This document shows, in pieces, positions 1 to 8,067 of a stretch of DNA of 49,138 bases. Positions within the stretch are counted from its first letter, which is position 1. Each line of letters starts with the position of its first letter. The stretch covers positions 1 to 49,138 of the forward strand of contig JAOZRX010000009.1 of the NCBI GenBank assembly GCA_029939945.1. Reading direction: 5' to 3'. The notes beneath the pieces were generated by a model. It was given only the letters and a program-made list of their open reading frames with translations, was not told the origin of the DNA and searched no databases. This DNA is from Candidatus Izemoplasma sp. (GTDB lineage: Bacteria > Bacillota_I > Bacilli_A > Izemoplasmatales > Izemoplasmataceae). Made by a program: the position numbers and the translations under genes.

Positions 1-33
1 AGCTAACTTTTTTTACGACAATAAAAATATCAT

Positions 34-63
34 TGTTTATATTACAAAATATTTTAATATGAT
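34..63 (+). promoter_or_regulatory. Probable sigma-A promoter of the M3 oligopeptidase gene
   Basis: A TTGTTT hexamer at 34-39 and TATGAT at 58-63 are separated by 18 bases, about 30 bases upstream of the start codon. The match is by eye only. Confidence 0.5.
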
Positions 64-94
64 AAAATAAAGATAGAATTGGAGGCTACAAAAT

Positions 95-1852
95 ATGAGA
101 AAATGGAGTTTAGACGCATTATATACCTCTTTTGAATCACTTGAATTTCAAGAAGCAATTGTTGAAATTGAGAAGTTGGTTAAAAAAGGAAATGAATTTG
201 CTTTAAAAGAGTTAAATGATACAACAAATGCTTTGGAAAAAATAAAGAGATATTTACTTGAATCAGAAAAATTACGTACACTTTTCACAAGAACAATAGT
301 TTTTTGTTCGCTAACAATAAGTACTGATGCATTGAATGAAGAAGCTAGAAAATATATGAATAAACTGCAGAAACTTGCTGCGAGTACTACGATTTCAAGT
401 ACTAAATTTTCTAAGTGGCTACCACAAATAAAGAATCTAGATAAACTGATTGAAAGTGATAAACTACTATTTGAGGCTAAATATTATTTAAACAGAATTG
501 TTGATGGAGCAAAATATGTATTGGCTGATGATGTTGAAATGGTAATTGCTAAAATGAAAGCAACATCTTCAACAGCTTGGGGACAACTTCAAGGTGAATT
601 AACTTCAACATTAAAAGTTGATTATAATGGTAAGCAAATCACTTTGTCTGAGGTTAGAAACCTAAGCAGTCATAAAGACCAAAAAGTTAGAAAAGAATCT
701 TATGAAGCAGAACTTGCTGCTTATCCTAAGATTTCTCAATCGATTGCCTATGCAATGAATGGAGTTAAGGGTGAAGTTAATGAGATTTGTGAATTAAGAG
801 GGTTTGCATCTCCACTTGATCAAGCAGTATATGTATCAAAAATGGAAAGAAGTACATTAGATACTTTAATTAGTTCTATGAAAGACTACTTACCTCATTT
901 CCATGCCTACTTAAAAAGAAAAGGTGAATTATTAGGACATGAAAATGGACTTCCTTATTATGATATATTTGCACCAATGGGTGAAAGTTCAAGAGAATTT
1001 AGTATTGATGAAGCAATGGAATTTATCTACGAGAACTTTAGAACATTCAGCCCTGAGTTAGAAAACTTAGCAAGAAGAGCAGTGAAAGAAGAATGGATTG
1101 ATTTCACACCTCGACAAGGTAAAAGAGGTGGAGCATTCTGTTCTAATATCCATCCTATAAAGCAAAGTAGAGTATTAACAAACTTCAGTGGTTCTTTTAG
1201 TAGTGTTATTACACTTGCACATGAATTAGGACATGCGTATCATGGTGATCAAATATTCAGCGAAAGAATCTTTAATTCTCGTTATACAATGCCAGTTGCT
1301 GAAACAGCATCAACGTTTTGTGAAACGATTGTAAAAAAAGCAGCATTAAAAGACGCTGATAAAGATGAAAAAATCTTTATCTTAGAACAATCTTTAAAAG
1401 GATCAACTCAAGTTATAGTAGACATTCTTTCAAGATTTATCTTCGAAAGCAATGTGTTCGATAAACGAAAAACTACTCCGCTTAATACTAGAATGTTAAA
1501 TGAAATGATGACTAATGCTCAAAAAGAGGCTTATGGAGATTCTTTAGATGAAAACTTCTTAATGCCATATGCATGGCTTAATAAACCTCATTACTATAGT
1601 GGTGGACTTAGTTTTTATAACTGGCCATATGCTTTCGGATTATTATTTGCTAAAGGGATATACGCAGAATTCATAAAACAAGGTAAACCTTTTGTAGAAA
1701 AAGTAAATCTTCTACTAAGAAAAACTGGTCAGTCTTCTGTTGAAGAAGTTGCTTCACTTGTTGGAATAGATGTATCTTCAAAAGAATTTTGGAATAGTAG
1801 TTTAGAAGTAATTGTTAAAGAAATTGAGATGTTTTTAGAATTAACTGAATAA
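95..1852 (+). CDS. pepF: M3 family oligoendopeptidase (PepF-like)
   Basis: Cytoplasmic zinc metallopeptidase that degrades short peptides. The protein has 585 residues, close to the usual size of the PepF/M3 oligoendopeptidase group. The M3 zinc motif HELGH lies at residues 376-380, followed by the distal zinc ligand Glu403 in an AETAST segment, the expected spacing of about 25 residues. The N-terminal 200 residues are helical and match the family's N-terminal lobe. The start is supported by GGAGG at 81-85. The gene stands alone: a promoter precedes it and a hairpin terminator follows the stop. No signal peptide is present, so intracellular peptide turnover is likely. The family call is secure; the exact substrate range is not. 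Confidence 0.93.
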   Translation: MRKWSLDALYTSFESLEFQEAIVEIEKLVKKGNEFALKELNDTTNALEKIKRYLLESEKLRTLFTRTIVFCSLTISTDALNEEARKYMNKLQKLAASTTISSTKFSKWLPQIKNLDKLIESDKLLFEAKYYLNRIVDGAKYVLADDVEMVIAKMKATSSTAWGQLQGELTSTLKVDYNGKQITLSEVRNLSSHKDQKVRKESYEAELAAYPKISQSIAYAMNGVKGEVNEICELRGFASPLDQAVYVSKMERSTLDTLISSMKDYLPHFHAYLKRKGELLGHENGLPYYDIFAPMGESSREFSIDEAMEFIYENFRTFSPELENLARRAVKEEWIDFTPRQGKRGGAFCSNIHPIKQSRVLTNFSGSFSSVITLAHELGHAYHGDQIFSERIFNSRYTMPVAETASTFCETIVKKAALKDADKDEKIFILEQSLKGSTQVIVDILSRFIFESNVFDKRKTTPLNTRMLNEMMTNAQKEAYGDSLDENFLMPYAWLNKPHYYSGGLSFYNWPYAFGLLFAKGIYAEFIKQGKPFVEKVNLLLRKTGQSSVEEVASLVGIDVSSKEFWNSSLEVIVKEIEMFLELTE

Positions 1853-1877
1853 AAAGTTGGCTTTAGCCAACTTTTTT
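1851..1877 (+). terminator. Rho-independent terminator after pepF
   Basis: An 11-bp stem (1851-1861 with 1866-1876) closes a TTTA loop and ends in a T run. The stem begins within the pepF stop codon. Confidence 0.85.
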
Positions 1878-1924
1878 ATCTGATTCACGCAATTGAATGA
1901 TATAATTAAAACGAGGTGATTTAT

Positions 1925-2941
1925 ATGATTGATTTTAGAAGTGATACAGTAACAAAACCGACAAAAGAAATGAGAGAAGCAATGGCTAATGCAATTGTAG
2001 GGGACGATGTTTATCAAGATGACCCAACAATAATTGAACTTGAGGAATTAGCTGCTAAAATGACAGGGAAAGAAGCTTCTTTATTCGTGACAAGTGGGAC
2101 GATGGGAAATCAATTATCAATTTATACCCAAACATCTCGGGGAGATGAAATAATTGTTGGTAAATCTGCTCATATTAAGAATTATGAAGTAGGAGCTAGT
2201 GCTGTAATTTCTGGAGTAAGTTACCATTTAATTCAAGAGATTGATGGAATGATGCCTCTTAAATATATTGAAAAAGGGATAAGGGGAATCGATGTTCATT
2301 ATCCTGATACTTCTTTAATCTGTTTAGAGAATGCACATGGAAGTGGTAAAGTGTTACCACTGAGTTATATGGAAAGTGTCTATAAACTTGCAAAAGAGAA
2401 CAACTTAAAAGTTCATTTAGATGGAGCAAGACTATTTAATGCTGCTATACATCTAAATGTAGATGCTACTGAGATAACAAAGTATGCTGATAGTGTAACT
2501 TTTTGTTTATCTAAAGGGTTAGCTAGCCCAGTAGGTAGTATGCTTTGTGGGACAAGAGAATTTATTGAAAAAGCAAGACGAGGAAGAAAACTTCTTGGTG
2601 GAGGAATGAGACAAGTTGGAGTACTTGGTGCAACTGGGCTTGTATCACTTAAAAAAATGGTTAAAAGGTTAAAAGAAGATCATGATAATGCACTATATTT
2701 GGCTAATAAATTAGATTTAATTAAAGAATTCGAAGTAGACTTTAATCGTCTAGATATAAATATGGTTTTTGTAAAAACGAATTTTGATTATTCTAATTTA
2801 GTTGAGTTTTTAAGAGAAAAGGATATACTTATAAGTGGATATAAAGGACAATATTTACGTTTGGCTTGCCATAACGATATAGATAAAAATGATATTGATA
2901 AACTAGTAAGTAATTTCAAAGAGTATATTGAGAGAGGTTGA
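1925..2941 (+). CDS. ltaE: Low-specificity L-threonine aldolase
   Basis: PLP-dependent enzyme of fold type I that cleaves L-threonine or allo-threonine to glycine and acetaldehyde. The protein begins MIDFRSDTVT, the typical family N-terminus, and contains an LSKGLASPVGS segment whose Lys197 is in the position of the PLP Schiff-base lysine. HLDGARLFNAA is the conserved aspartate region that contacts the PLP nitrogen. The ATG at 1925 is chosen over an in-frame GTG at 1916 because GAGGTGA (1913-1919) is the ribosome binding site and overlaps that GTG. A TATAAT box at 1901-1906 lies just upstream. Length (338 residues) is normal. An esterase gene follows after 6 bases, probably co-transcribed. 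Confidence 0.93.
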   Translation: MIDFRSDTVTKPTKEMREAMANAIVGDDVYQDDPTIIELEELAAKMTGKEASLFVTSGTMGNQLSIYTQTSRGDEIIVGKSAHIKNYEVGASAVISGVSYHLIQEIDGMMPLKYIEKGIRGIDVHYPDTSLICLENAHGSGKVLPLSYMESVYKLAKENNLKVHLDGARLFNAAIHLNVDATEITKYADSVTFCLSKGLASPVGSMLCGTREFIEKARRGRKLLGGGMRQVGVLGATGLVSLKKMVKRLKEDHDNALYLANKLDLIKEFEVDFNRLDINMVFVKTNFDYSNLVEFLREKDILISGYKGQYLRLACHNDIDKNDIDKLVSNFKEYIERG

Positions 2942-2947
2942 TAATTT

Positions 2948-3652
2948 ATGGATGAAAAACTAGGTAGTTTTTATTTTGAAGGAACAAACAACTTAGGAAT
3001 ACTTCTTTGTCATGGACTTACTGGTGCACCTGATGAAATGAAAGAATTAGGGAGATACCTTAATAAATTAGGTTATACAGTTTCAGGACCAGAATATAGG
3101 GGACATGGAACTGATGTTGCTAATTTCCTTGAAACTAGTGTTCAAGATTGGTTTTCTGATTTGGAAAAAGCATTCGAAGAACTTTCTAGTAAAGTAAAAG
3201 GAGTTTATGTTATGGGACTTTCTATGGGAGGATGTTTCACTGTGAAATTAGCAGAAGAAAGAGACATTTTAGGACTAGTTACAATGAACGCACCATTAAT
3301 AGGTCTTCCATTAAAAGAAGAATTCGATAATCTTATTGAAATAGATTCAGATATGGATCATATTCATAAATATCAAAAGTATCGTTCAGGATATAATAAA
3401 TTTGTTGTTGAGACTGGTCAAATTCACAATTTAAAAAAAGTCACAGCGCCATTATTAGTAATTCAAGGTGAACTTGATATTGATCGTTATAAGATAAGTT
3501 CTAGTATGTTAAGTGAATATGTTAGTTCAAAATACAAATCAAGATTAGATTTTGAAAAATCAGGGCATTTAGTAGTACTAGAAGAAGAAAGATATGAACT
3601 ATTTGATTTGATTAGAGATTTCTTAGTAGAATTAGAAAAATTATTCCAATAA
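2948..3652 (+). CDS. Carboxylesterase, alpha/beta hydrolase fold
   Basis: Small cytoplasmic serine esterase of the alpha/beta hydrolase superfamily, 234 residues, resembling the Est30-type carboxylesterases of bacilli. The nucleophile elbow GLSMGG places Ser92. Asp177 in GELD and His207 in KSGHLVV complete a credible catalytic triad. The oxyanion segment LLCHGLTG is at residues 19-26. It lies directly after threonine aldolase, but I see no metabolic link between the two. The natural ester substrate cannot be told from sequence. Confidence 0.85.
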   Translation: MDEKLGSFYFEGTNNLGILLCHGLTGAPDEMKELGRYLNKLGYTVSGPEYRGHGTDVANFLETSVQDWFSDLEKAFEELSSKVKGVYVMGLSMGGCFTVKLAEERDILGLVTMNAPLIGLPLKEEFDNLIEIDSDMDHIHKYQKYRSGYNKFVVETGQIHNLKKVTAPLLVIQGELDIDRYKISSSMLSEYVSSKYKSRLDFEKSGHLVVLEEERYELFDLIRDFLVELEKLFQ

Positions 3653-3653
3653 A

Positions 3654-3674
3654 AAAAGAGCTATTTGCTCTTTT
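3654..3674. terminator. Bidirectional terminator between convergent genes
   Basis: Arms 3654-3661 and 3667-3674 pair perfectly around a 5-base loop, with A runs on one side and T-rich sequence on the other. The hairpin can serve both the esterase and the convergent membrane protein, whose last codons it overlaps. Confidence 0.7.
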
Positions 3675-4407
3675 CTTTATGTTTTTTAAAACTAATAAAT
3701 ATCTTTTCAATTCCTAAATTTAAATCAGGTTCTCCCTTTAACAAAGCAACACTTCTTTTAACTATTCTTTCTTCAAAGAGTGTTAAACTTAAATATAATA
3801 AGAATATAATTACTGTCCAAAAACCCCATAATTCAAAGATTCCAGTATTTCCTAATATAAAAATCAGTCCAACAGAACCTATCCATATTACTGAAGCCCA
3901 TATTTTTATTACTAATCTTAACCTTGGATTTTCTCTAGAAATAAACATCATAAATGGTGCCATACCTAAAGATAAAAACAGTCCATATAATCCAGCTGAA
4001 ATAACATGTATCCATGTCCATACTGGATAAGTTTCAGCTATCGCTGGAGTTATTGCGGATGTAATTAAAAAGATAGTCGCTATATAAATAAAGCGGTAAG
4101 CAATCTTTAAATTATAATGTTCTAATCTGAATAAGGCGATCATTGTTGTCTGAATAGATACACCTGTAAATATTGCCCATACAATAAATAAAGCACGGTT
4201 ATCAAATCTATTTCCGATTTTACTGAAAGTATATTGAAAAGGATCTTGAATTGTACCGTAAATGGTTGTGAATAGTAAAGCACTCAACAGTAAACTCATA
4301 ATAGTGATTCTAATTCGTCTTTCTAAAAGTAATTTTGTTTGAATAGAGACTTCATCACTAGCTAGGGTAACGGTTGTATTCTTTTTTATTTCAGTATTAT
4401 TATTCAT
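3661..4407 (-). CDS. Multipass membrane protein, possibly DUF998-like
   Basis: A 248-residue integral membrane protein with about six hydrophobic segments, at roughly residues 34-52, 72-92, 103-124, 130-155, 165-187 and 192-212. The first loop carries a DPFQYTFSKIGN segment that recalls DUF998 proteins, but the match is loose. The N-terminal 30 residues and the basic C-terminus are predicted cytoplasmic. The start has an upstream AAGGAGTTG sequence on the minus strand. It is transcribed alone, convergent with the esterase and divergent from engB. Function unknown. Confidence 0.6.
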   Translation of the reverse strand: MNNNTEIKKNTTVTLASDEVSIQTKLLLERRIRITIMSLLLSALLFTTIYGTIQDPFQYTFSKIGNRFDNRALFIVWAIFTGVSIQTTMIALFRLEHYNLKIAYRFIYIATIFLITSAITPAIAETYPVWTWIHVISAGLYGLFLSLGMAPFMMFISRENPRLRLVIKIWASVIWIGSVGLIFILGNTGIFELWGFWTVIIFLLYLSLTLFEERIVKRSVALLKGEPDLNLGIEKIFISFKKHKEKSK

Positions 4408-4517
4408 AATTCAACTCCTTCAAAGTATATTATACTAATTAATAGAAAAAGACTCAATATTATAATAAAAAATTATTATTTGTGTTATATTAGTTATAGA
4501 AGAAAAAAGGTGATTAG

Positions 4518-5102
4518 ATGATTATTCATAGTGTTGATTTTAAAGGAAGCCATGTCGAACTAGATAAATGCCCACTGGGTAACTTACCTGAAATAGTAAT
4601 CGCAGGTAGAAGTAATGTTGGAAAGAGTAGTTTCATTAACTCATTTCTAAACAGAAAGAATATTGCCCATACATCAGGCAAGCCTGGTAAAACGCAAACT
4701 CTTAATTTCTATTTAGTTAATGAATTATTTCATTTTGTTGATGTTCCTGGATATGGTTACGCTAAAGTAAGTAAAAAAGATCGTGAAAAATTTGGATTAA
4801 TGATTGAGGATTATTTACTTAATAGGGAAAATTTAAGACTAGTTATTTTATTGGTTGACTTTAGACATGCACCTTCTGAAGATGATTATTTAATGTATAA
4901 TTTCTTAAAGAGTTATAATATACCTTGTTTAGTTGTAGGAACAAAACAAGATAAAGTTTCAAAAAATCAAAGAAATAAGCATGAAAGAATAATAAAAGAT
5001 GAACTAAAACTACATTCTGATGATTACTTTATTGGTTATTCATCAGTCTTGAAAACTAATCTTGATGCTGTATCTAAGGTAATAGAAAACTATATAGAAT
5101 AG
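4518..5102 (+). CDS. engB: Ribosome biogenesis GTP-binding protein EngB/YsxC
   Basis: Essential TRAFAC-class GTPase needed for assembly of the 50S ribosomal subunit. All expected motifs are present in 194 residues: P-loop GRSNVGKSS (30-38), GKPGKTQT switch I region, DVPGYGYA (75-82) as G3, and TKQDK (142-146) as G4. Length is typical. A ribosome binding site AAGGTGA sits upstream of the ATG. The epimerase gene follows 10 bases later, so the two are probably one transcript with the tRNA further on. Confidence 0.96.
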   Translation: MIIHSVDFKGSHVELDKCPLGNLPEIVIAGRSNVGKSSFINSFLNRKNIAHTSGKPGKTQTLNFYLVNELFHFVDVPGYGYAKVSKKDREKFGLMIEDYLLNRENLRLVILLVDFRHAPSEDDYLMYNFLKSYNIPCLVVGTKQDKVSKNQRNKHERIIKDELKLHSDDYFIGYSSVLKTNLDAVSKVIENYIE

Positions 5103-5112
5103 GAGAATTCTT

Positions 5113-6108
5113 ATGAGAATATTGTTTATTGGTGGAACAGGCTTAATAAGTACTGCTGTATCTAAACTAGCAATCAAGGAAGACTATGAGTTATATGTTC
5201 TAAATAGAGGTAATAATAATGAAGTATTATCAAGTAAAACAAAGTTTTTAATTGGTGATATGAATAATGAAGAAAGTATTAAAGAACTAATTAAGGATTT
5301 TCATTTTGATGTAGTTGTTCAGTGGATTGCTTATAACGTAGAACAAGTTAAAAGAGATTATCGTATTTTTAAAGGTAAGACTTATCAATATGTATTTATA
5401 AGTAGTGCATCAGCATATATGAAACCTATTCCTAAATATCCGATTACCGAAGATGTTCCTTTAGGAAATGAGTATTGGGAATATTCAGATAATAAAAGAC
5501 TTTGTGAAGAGTATTTAACAACTGTTAATAGCAGTGAATTTAATGTGACAGTTATTAGACCTTCTCACACATATAACGATGAAAAGGTAGTTGCTGTTAT
5601 CAAAAGTTGGGGCGCTCCATACACAATAATTGACCGTTTATTAAAAGGTAAGAAAATCATTATACCAGGGGACGGAACTTCACTGTGGACTTTAACTTAT
5701 AATGTTGACTTTGCACAGGCATTTATTAAAGTTCTAGGGAATCATCGGACTTATGGAGAGGCTTATCACATAACTAGTGATTTTGTATATACGTGGGAAA
5801 GAATAAATGAAATATTATGTGAAAATCTTGGAGTAACTTCAAATATAATTCATATACCTAGTGATTTTATTATTAAACATGCACCATTCTTAGAAGGAGA
5901 ATTACTTGGTGATAAACATTGGAGTTTAATTTTTGATAATTCAAAAATTAAGTCTATTGCCCCAAATTATAAATCAACTACAAGTTATGAAGAAATTGCA
6001 CCAAGTGCTTTAAAAAGAATCTTGGAAAATAAAAACTTACAAAAGGTTGATGAAAAATTCAATTTTTGGTATGATAATATTATTGTAGAGTTTTTGAAAC
6101 TACACTAG
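5113..6108 (+). CDS. NAD-dependent epimerase/dehydratase (extended SDR)
   Basis: A 331-residue Rossmann-fold enzyme of the short-chain dehydrogenase superfamily. The nucleotide-binding motif GGTGLIS is at residues 7-13, a conserved FISSASAY segment follows near residue 95, and YSDNK (Tyr124, Lys128) fits the YxxxK catalytic pair. Sugar-nucleotide epimerase or reductase activity is plausible, but the C-terminal substrate domain gives no clear clue. It follows engB after 10 bases with AGGAG before its ATG, and a tRNA gene starts 22 bases after its stop. Alternatives include an isoflavone-reductase-like or RNA-binding SDR relative. Confidence 0.8.
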   Translation: MRILFIGGTGLISTAVSKLAIKEDYELYVLNRGNNNEVLSSKTKFLIGDMNNEESIKELIKDFHFDVVVQWIAYNVEQVKRDYRIFKGKTYQYVFISSASAYMKPIPKYPITEDVPLGNEYWEYSDNKRLCEEYLTTVNSSEFNVTVIRPSHTYNDEKVVAVIKSWGAPYTIIDRLLKGKKIIIPGDGTSLWTLTYNVDFAQAFIKVLGNHRTYGEAYHITSDFVYTWERINEILCENLGVTSNIIHIPSDFIIKHAPFLEGELLGDKHWSLIFDNSKIKSIAPNYKSTTSYEEIAPSALKRILENKNLQKVDEKFNFWYDNIIVEFLKLH

Positions 6109-6130
6109 TTGTAAACAGTAAACTAAAAAT

Positions 6131-6206
6131 GGAGGATTAGCTCAGTTGGTAGAGCACTTGACTCTTAATCAAGGGGTCGTAGGTTCGAAACCTACATCCT
6201 CTACCA
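6131..6206 (+). tRNA. tRNA-Lys (anticodon CTT)
   Basis: A 76-base cloverleaf with encoded CCA. The acceptor stem 6131-6137 pairs with the seven bases before ACCA (first pair G-U). The D arm is GCTC/GAGC, the anticodon stem CTTGA/TCAAG encloses the loop CTCTTAA with anticodon CTT, and the T arm GTAGG/CCTAC encloses TTCGAAA. It reads AAG codons. Confidence 0.96.
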
Positions 6207-6237
6207 TTTTTACTGTTTAAAAAAGACAAATACAATT

Positions 6238-6261
6238 AAAGCACTCATCGAGTGCTTTTTT
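6238..6261. terminator. Terminator after tRNA-Lys, shared with convergent manA
   Basis: A perfect 9-bp stem (6238-6246 with 6250-6258) around an ATC loop is followed by a T run. It ends at the stop codon of the convergent mannose-6-phosphate isomerase gene. Confidence 0.85.
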
Positions 6262-7132
6262 AGAATCTAGTTCTTTGTAATTTAATATTACCATCAATAT
6301 TATAACTTTCATTAGAAGTAACCATTAAGAAATCACCTTTTTTTATAGTTAAGTCATTAATTGTGCCATGACCTTCTAAAATCGCTAAATAATCTCCGTG
6401 AAGATGTGAAATAAAACTGGTATTATTATGTATTTCGATAATTTCATAATCAAAATATTTATTATTGTGAGTTGTAACTACTTCGTTATCTGGAATCTTG
6501 ATGACTTCAATTGCTTTTTTAATATGTAAGTCTCTTAACTTACCATTGTCAAGGCGATCATAGTCATATAAACGATAAGTAATATCGGAAGATTGTTGAA
6601 CTTCAAGAAGAAGTGTTCCTTTGCATATTGCGTGAACTGTACCGGCTTCAATATAGAAATAATCATTCTTCTTCACATCTATTTTGTTTAATAGATTATT
6701 GTAATCTTTTGAGTTAATCATATTAGTAAGTTCGTCTAACGATTTAGCATTATGTCCAATAATCATTTTTGTATTATCTAATGCATCTAAGATATACCAA
6801 CACTCACTTTTCCCAAATGATCCTAACTTTCTAGCATATGAATCATCAGGATGAACTTGGATACTTAAATCTTTTTGAGCATCAATTATTTTAACTAAAA
6901 TCGGGAATTCATTTTTCGAATAATTTCCAAAATATGATTTATGATTGTCAAATAAATATTTTAAAGTCTTTCCCTTGAATTCAGTATTCTTAATTATGCT
7001 TTCTCCATTTTTGTGAGTACTAATACCCCAACACTCTCCACAAGTATTTGAGACATTAAAGTTAAATTTAGAAGAAAGAAAATTGCCACCCCATACCTTA
7101 TCAAAGAAAACAGGTTCGAAGAAAATTATCAT
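6260..7132 (-). CDS. manA: Class I mannose-6-phosphate isomerase
   Basis: Zinc cupin enzyme interconverting mannose-6-phosphate and fructose-6-phosphate in the cytoplasm. The 290-residue product has the family metal ligands Gln92 and His94 (QVHPDD), Glu110 (KSECWY) and His167 (AGTVHAI), and the N-terminal KVWGG segment. The longer frame to 7288 is not used: a GAGGTG ribosome binding site lies just before the ATG at 7132, and the extra 52 residues are non-conserved. The length matches short Bacillus-type ManA proteins. It is divergent from the DUF1638 operon and is one of three possible mannose-isomerising proteins in the window. Confidence 0.92.
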   Translation of the reverse strand: MIIFFEPVFFDKVWGGNFLSSKFNFNVSNTCGECWGISTHKNGESIIKNTEFKGKTLKYLFDNHKSYFGNYSKNEFPILVKIIDAQKDLSIQVHPDDSYARKLGSFGKSECWYILDALDNTKMIIGHNAKSLDELTNMINSKDYNNLLNKIDVKKNDYFYIEAGTVHAICKGTLLLEVQQSSDITYRLYDYDRLDNGKLRDLHIKKAIEVIKIPDNEVVTTHNNKYFDYEIIEIHNNTSFISHLHGDYLAILEGHGTINDLTIKKGDFLMVTSNESYNIDGNIKLQRTRF

Positions 7133-7335
7133 TTTAACACCTCGTTTGCATAAGAAAATTAATGTATCTATAAGTATTATATCATTTTGTAATGCAAATT
7201 TGTTAGCTTTATTAATTTTATCAAAAAACATTAGAATATACTGTTGATTACTTGAATAAGGACATATTATTGGGAAAAGCAAAAACATATGAATATTGCT
7301 ATATATAATTTATGTTGTTGAATTGTATTTTTTTA

Positions 7336-7365
7336 TTGATAAAGTACAAGGTTGTCGTTTATACT
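7336..7365 (+). promoter_or_regulatory. Probable promoter of the DUF1638-RACo-CobW operon
   Basis: TTGATA at 7336-7341 and TATACT at 7360-7365 are separated by 18 bases, about 40 bases before the first start codon. By-eye match. Confidence 0.55.
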
Positions 7366-7404
7366 GAACCAGAAGAAGATATATGAGCTAAGAAGGTGCC
7401 AAAA

Positions 7405-8067
7405 ATGAAAGTGCATATTATTTCGTGTAAAGTTTATGAAGAAGGAATCAATAATATTATAAAGCAATATTCTTTAGATTATTCTAAGGAATTTTTTGAG
7501 ATACATAAGCATAATGAACCGAATCTTTTAAGATTAGAGTTACAAGAAAGAATTGATAAAATCAATGATGTTGATAAAATTATTATCTTATACGGTATAT
7601 GTGGTAATTCAATTTGTGGGTTAAAAGCAAATAATGTTGAACTGTATATTCCTAAAATTCATGATTGTTCCGCCATGCTTATTGGTGGAAAAGAATTATA
7701 TAAAGAGCATTTTGGACATCGTCCATCTCAAGCTTATTCTGCTTATAGCTATATGAAAGAAAGCTATGATGATCAGTTAGACTATTTACTTAAAAAATAT
7801 GATGAAGAAACAGCATATTACTTATATGAAACAATGTATCCTAAAAGTTCAAGTCTAGTGTATATTGCTTTAAATCATCCAAAGGATAAAGAAAATATTG
7901 AAGCATATAAGAGAAATTACGAAACAGTTGAAGTTATTAAAGGAAGCATGAATTTCTTAGAGCGAGTTATCTTGTTTAATGGAAGCGATGAAGAAGTATT
8001 AAAAGTTGAACCACATAAAAATGTAAAATGTGTTTACGATTTTGAAGAGGTGATCAAGGCAGAATGA
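7405..8067 (+). CDS. DUF1638 family protein
   Basis: A 220-residue cytoplasmic protein with the DUF1638 hallmark IPKIHDCSAMLIG and a preceding GICGNSICGL segment. The Cys and His residues in these motifs could bind a metal or corrinoid, though this is unproven. DUF1638 genes commonly lie beside corrinoid methyltransferase genes in methanogens and acetogenic bacteria, and here the next gene, overlapping by 4 bases, is a corrinoid-activator-like protein. The ATG at 7405 is chosen over GTG 7396 because AGAAGGTG is the ribosome binding site. Biochemical function is not established. Confidence 0.8.
   Translation: MKVHIISCKVYEEGINNIIKQYSLDYSKEFFEIHKHNEPNLLRLELQERIDKINDVDKIIILYGICGNSICGLKANNVELYIPKIHDCSAMLIGGKELYKEHFGHRPSQAYSAYSYMKESYDDQLDYLLKKYDEETAYYLYETMYPKSSSLVYIALNHPKDKENIEAYKRNYETVEVIKGSMNFLERVILFNGSDEEVLKVEPHKNVKCVYDFEEVIKAE

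Noticed and set aside
3665-4030. Plus-strand frame of 121 codons opposite the membrane protein
   Set aside because: It is antisense to a clear multipass membrane protein and its composition reflects the complementary strand.
7133-7288. N-terminal extension of mannose-6-phosphate isomerase
   Set aside because: The 52 extra residues are not family-like and the internal ATG at 7132 has a GAGGTG site at the right distance.
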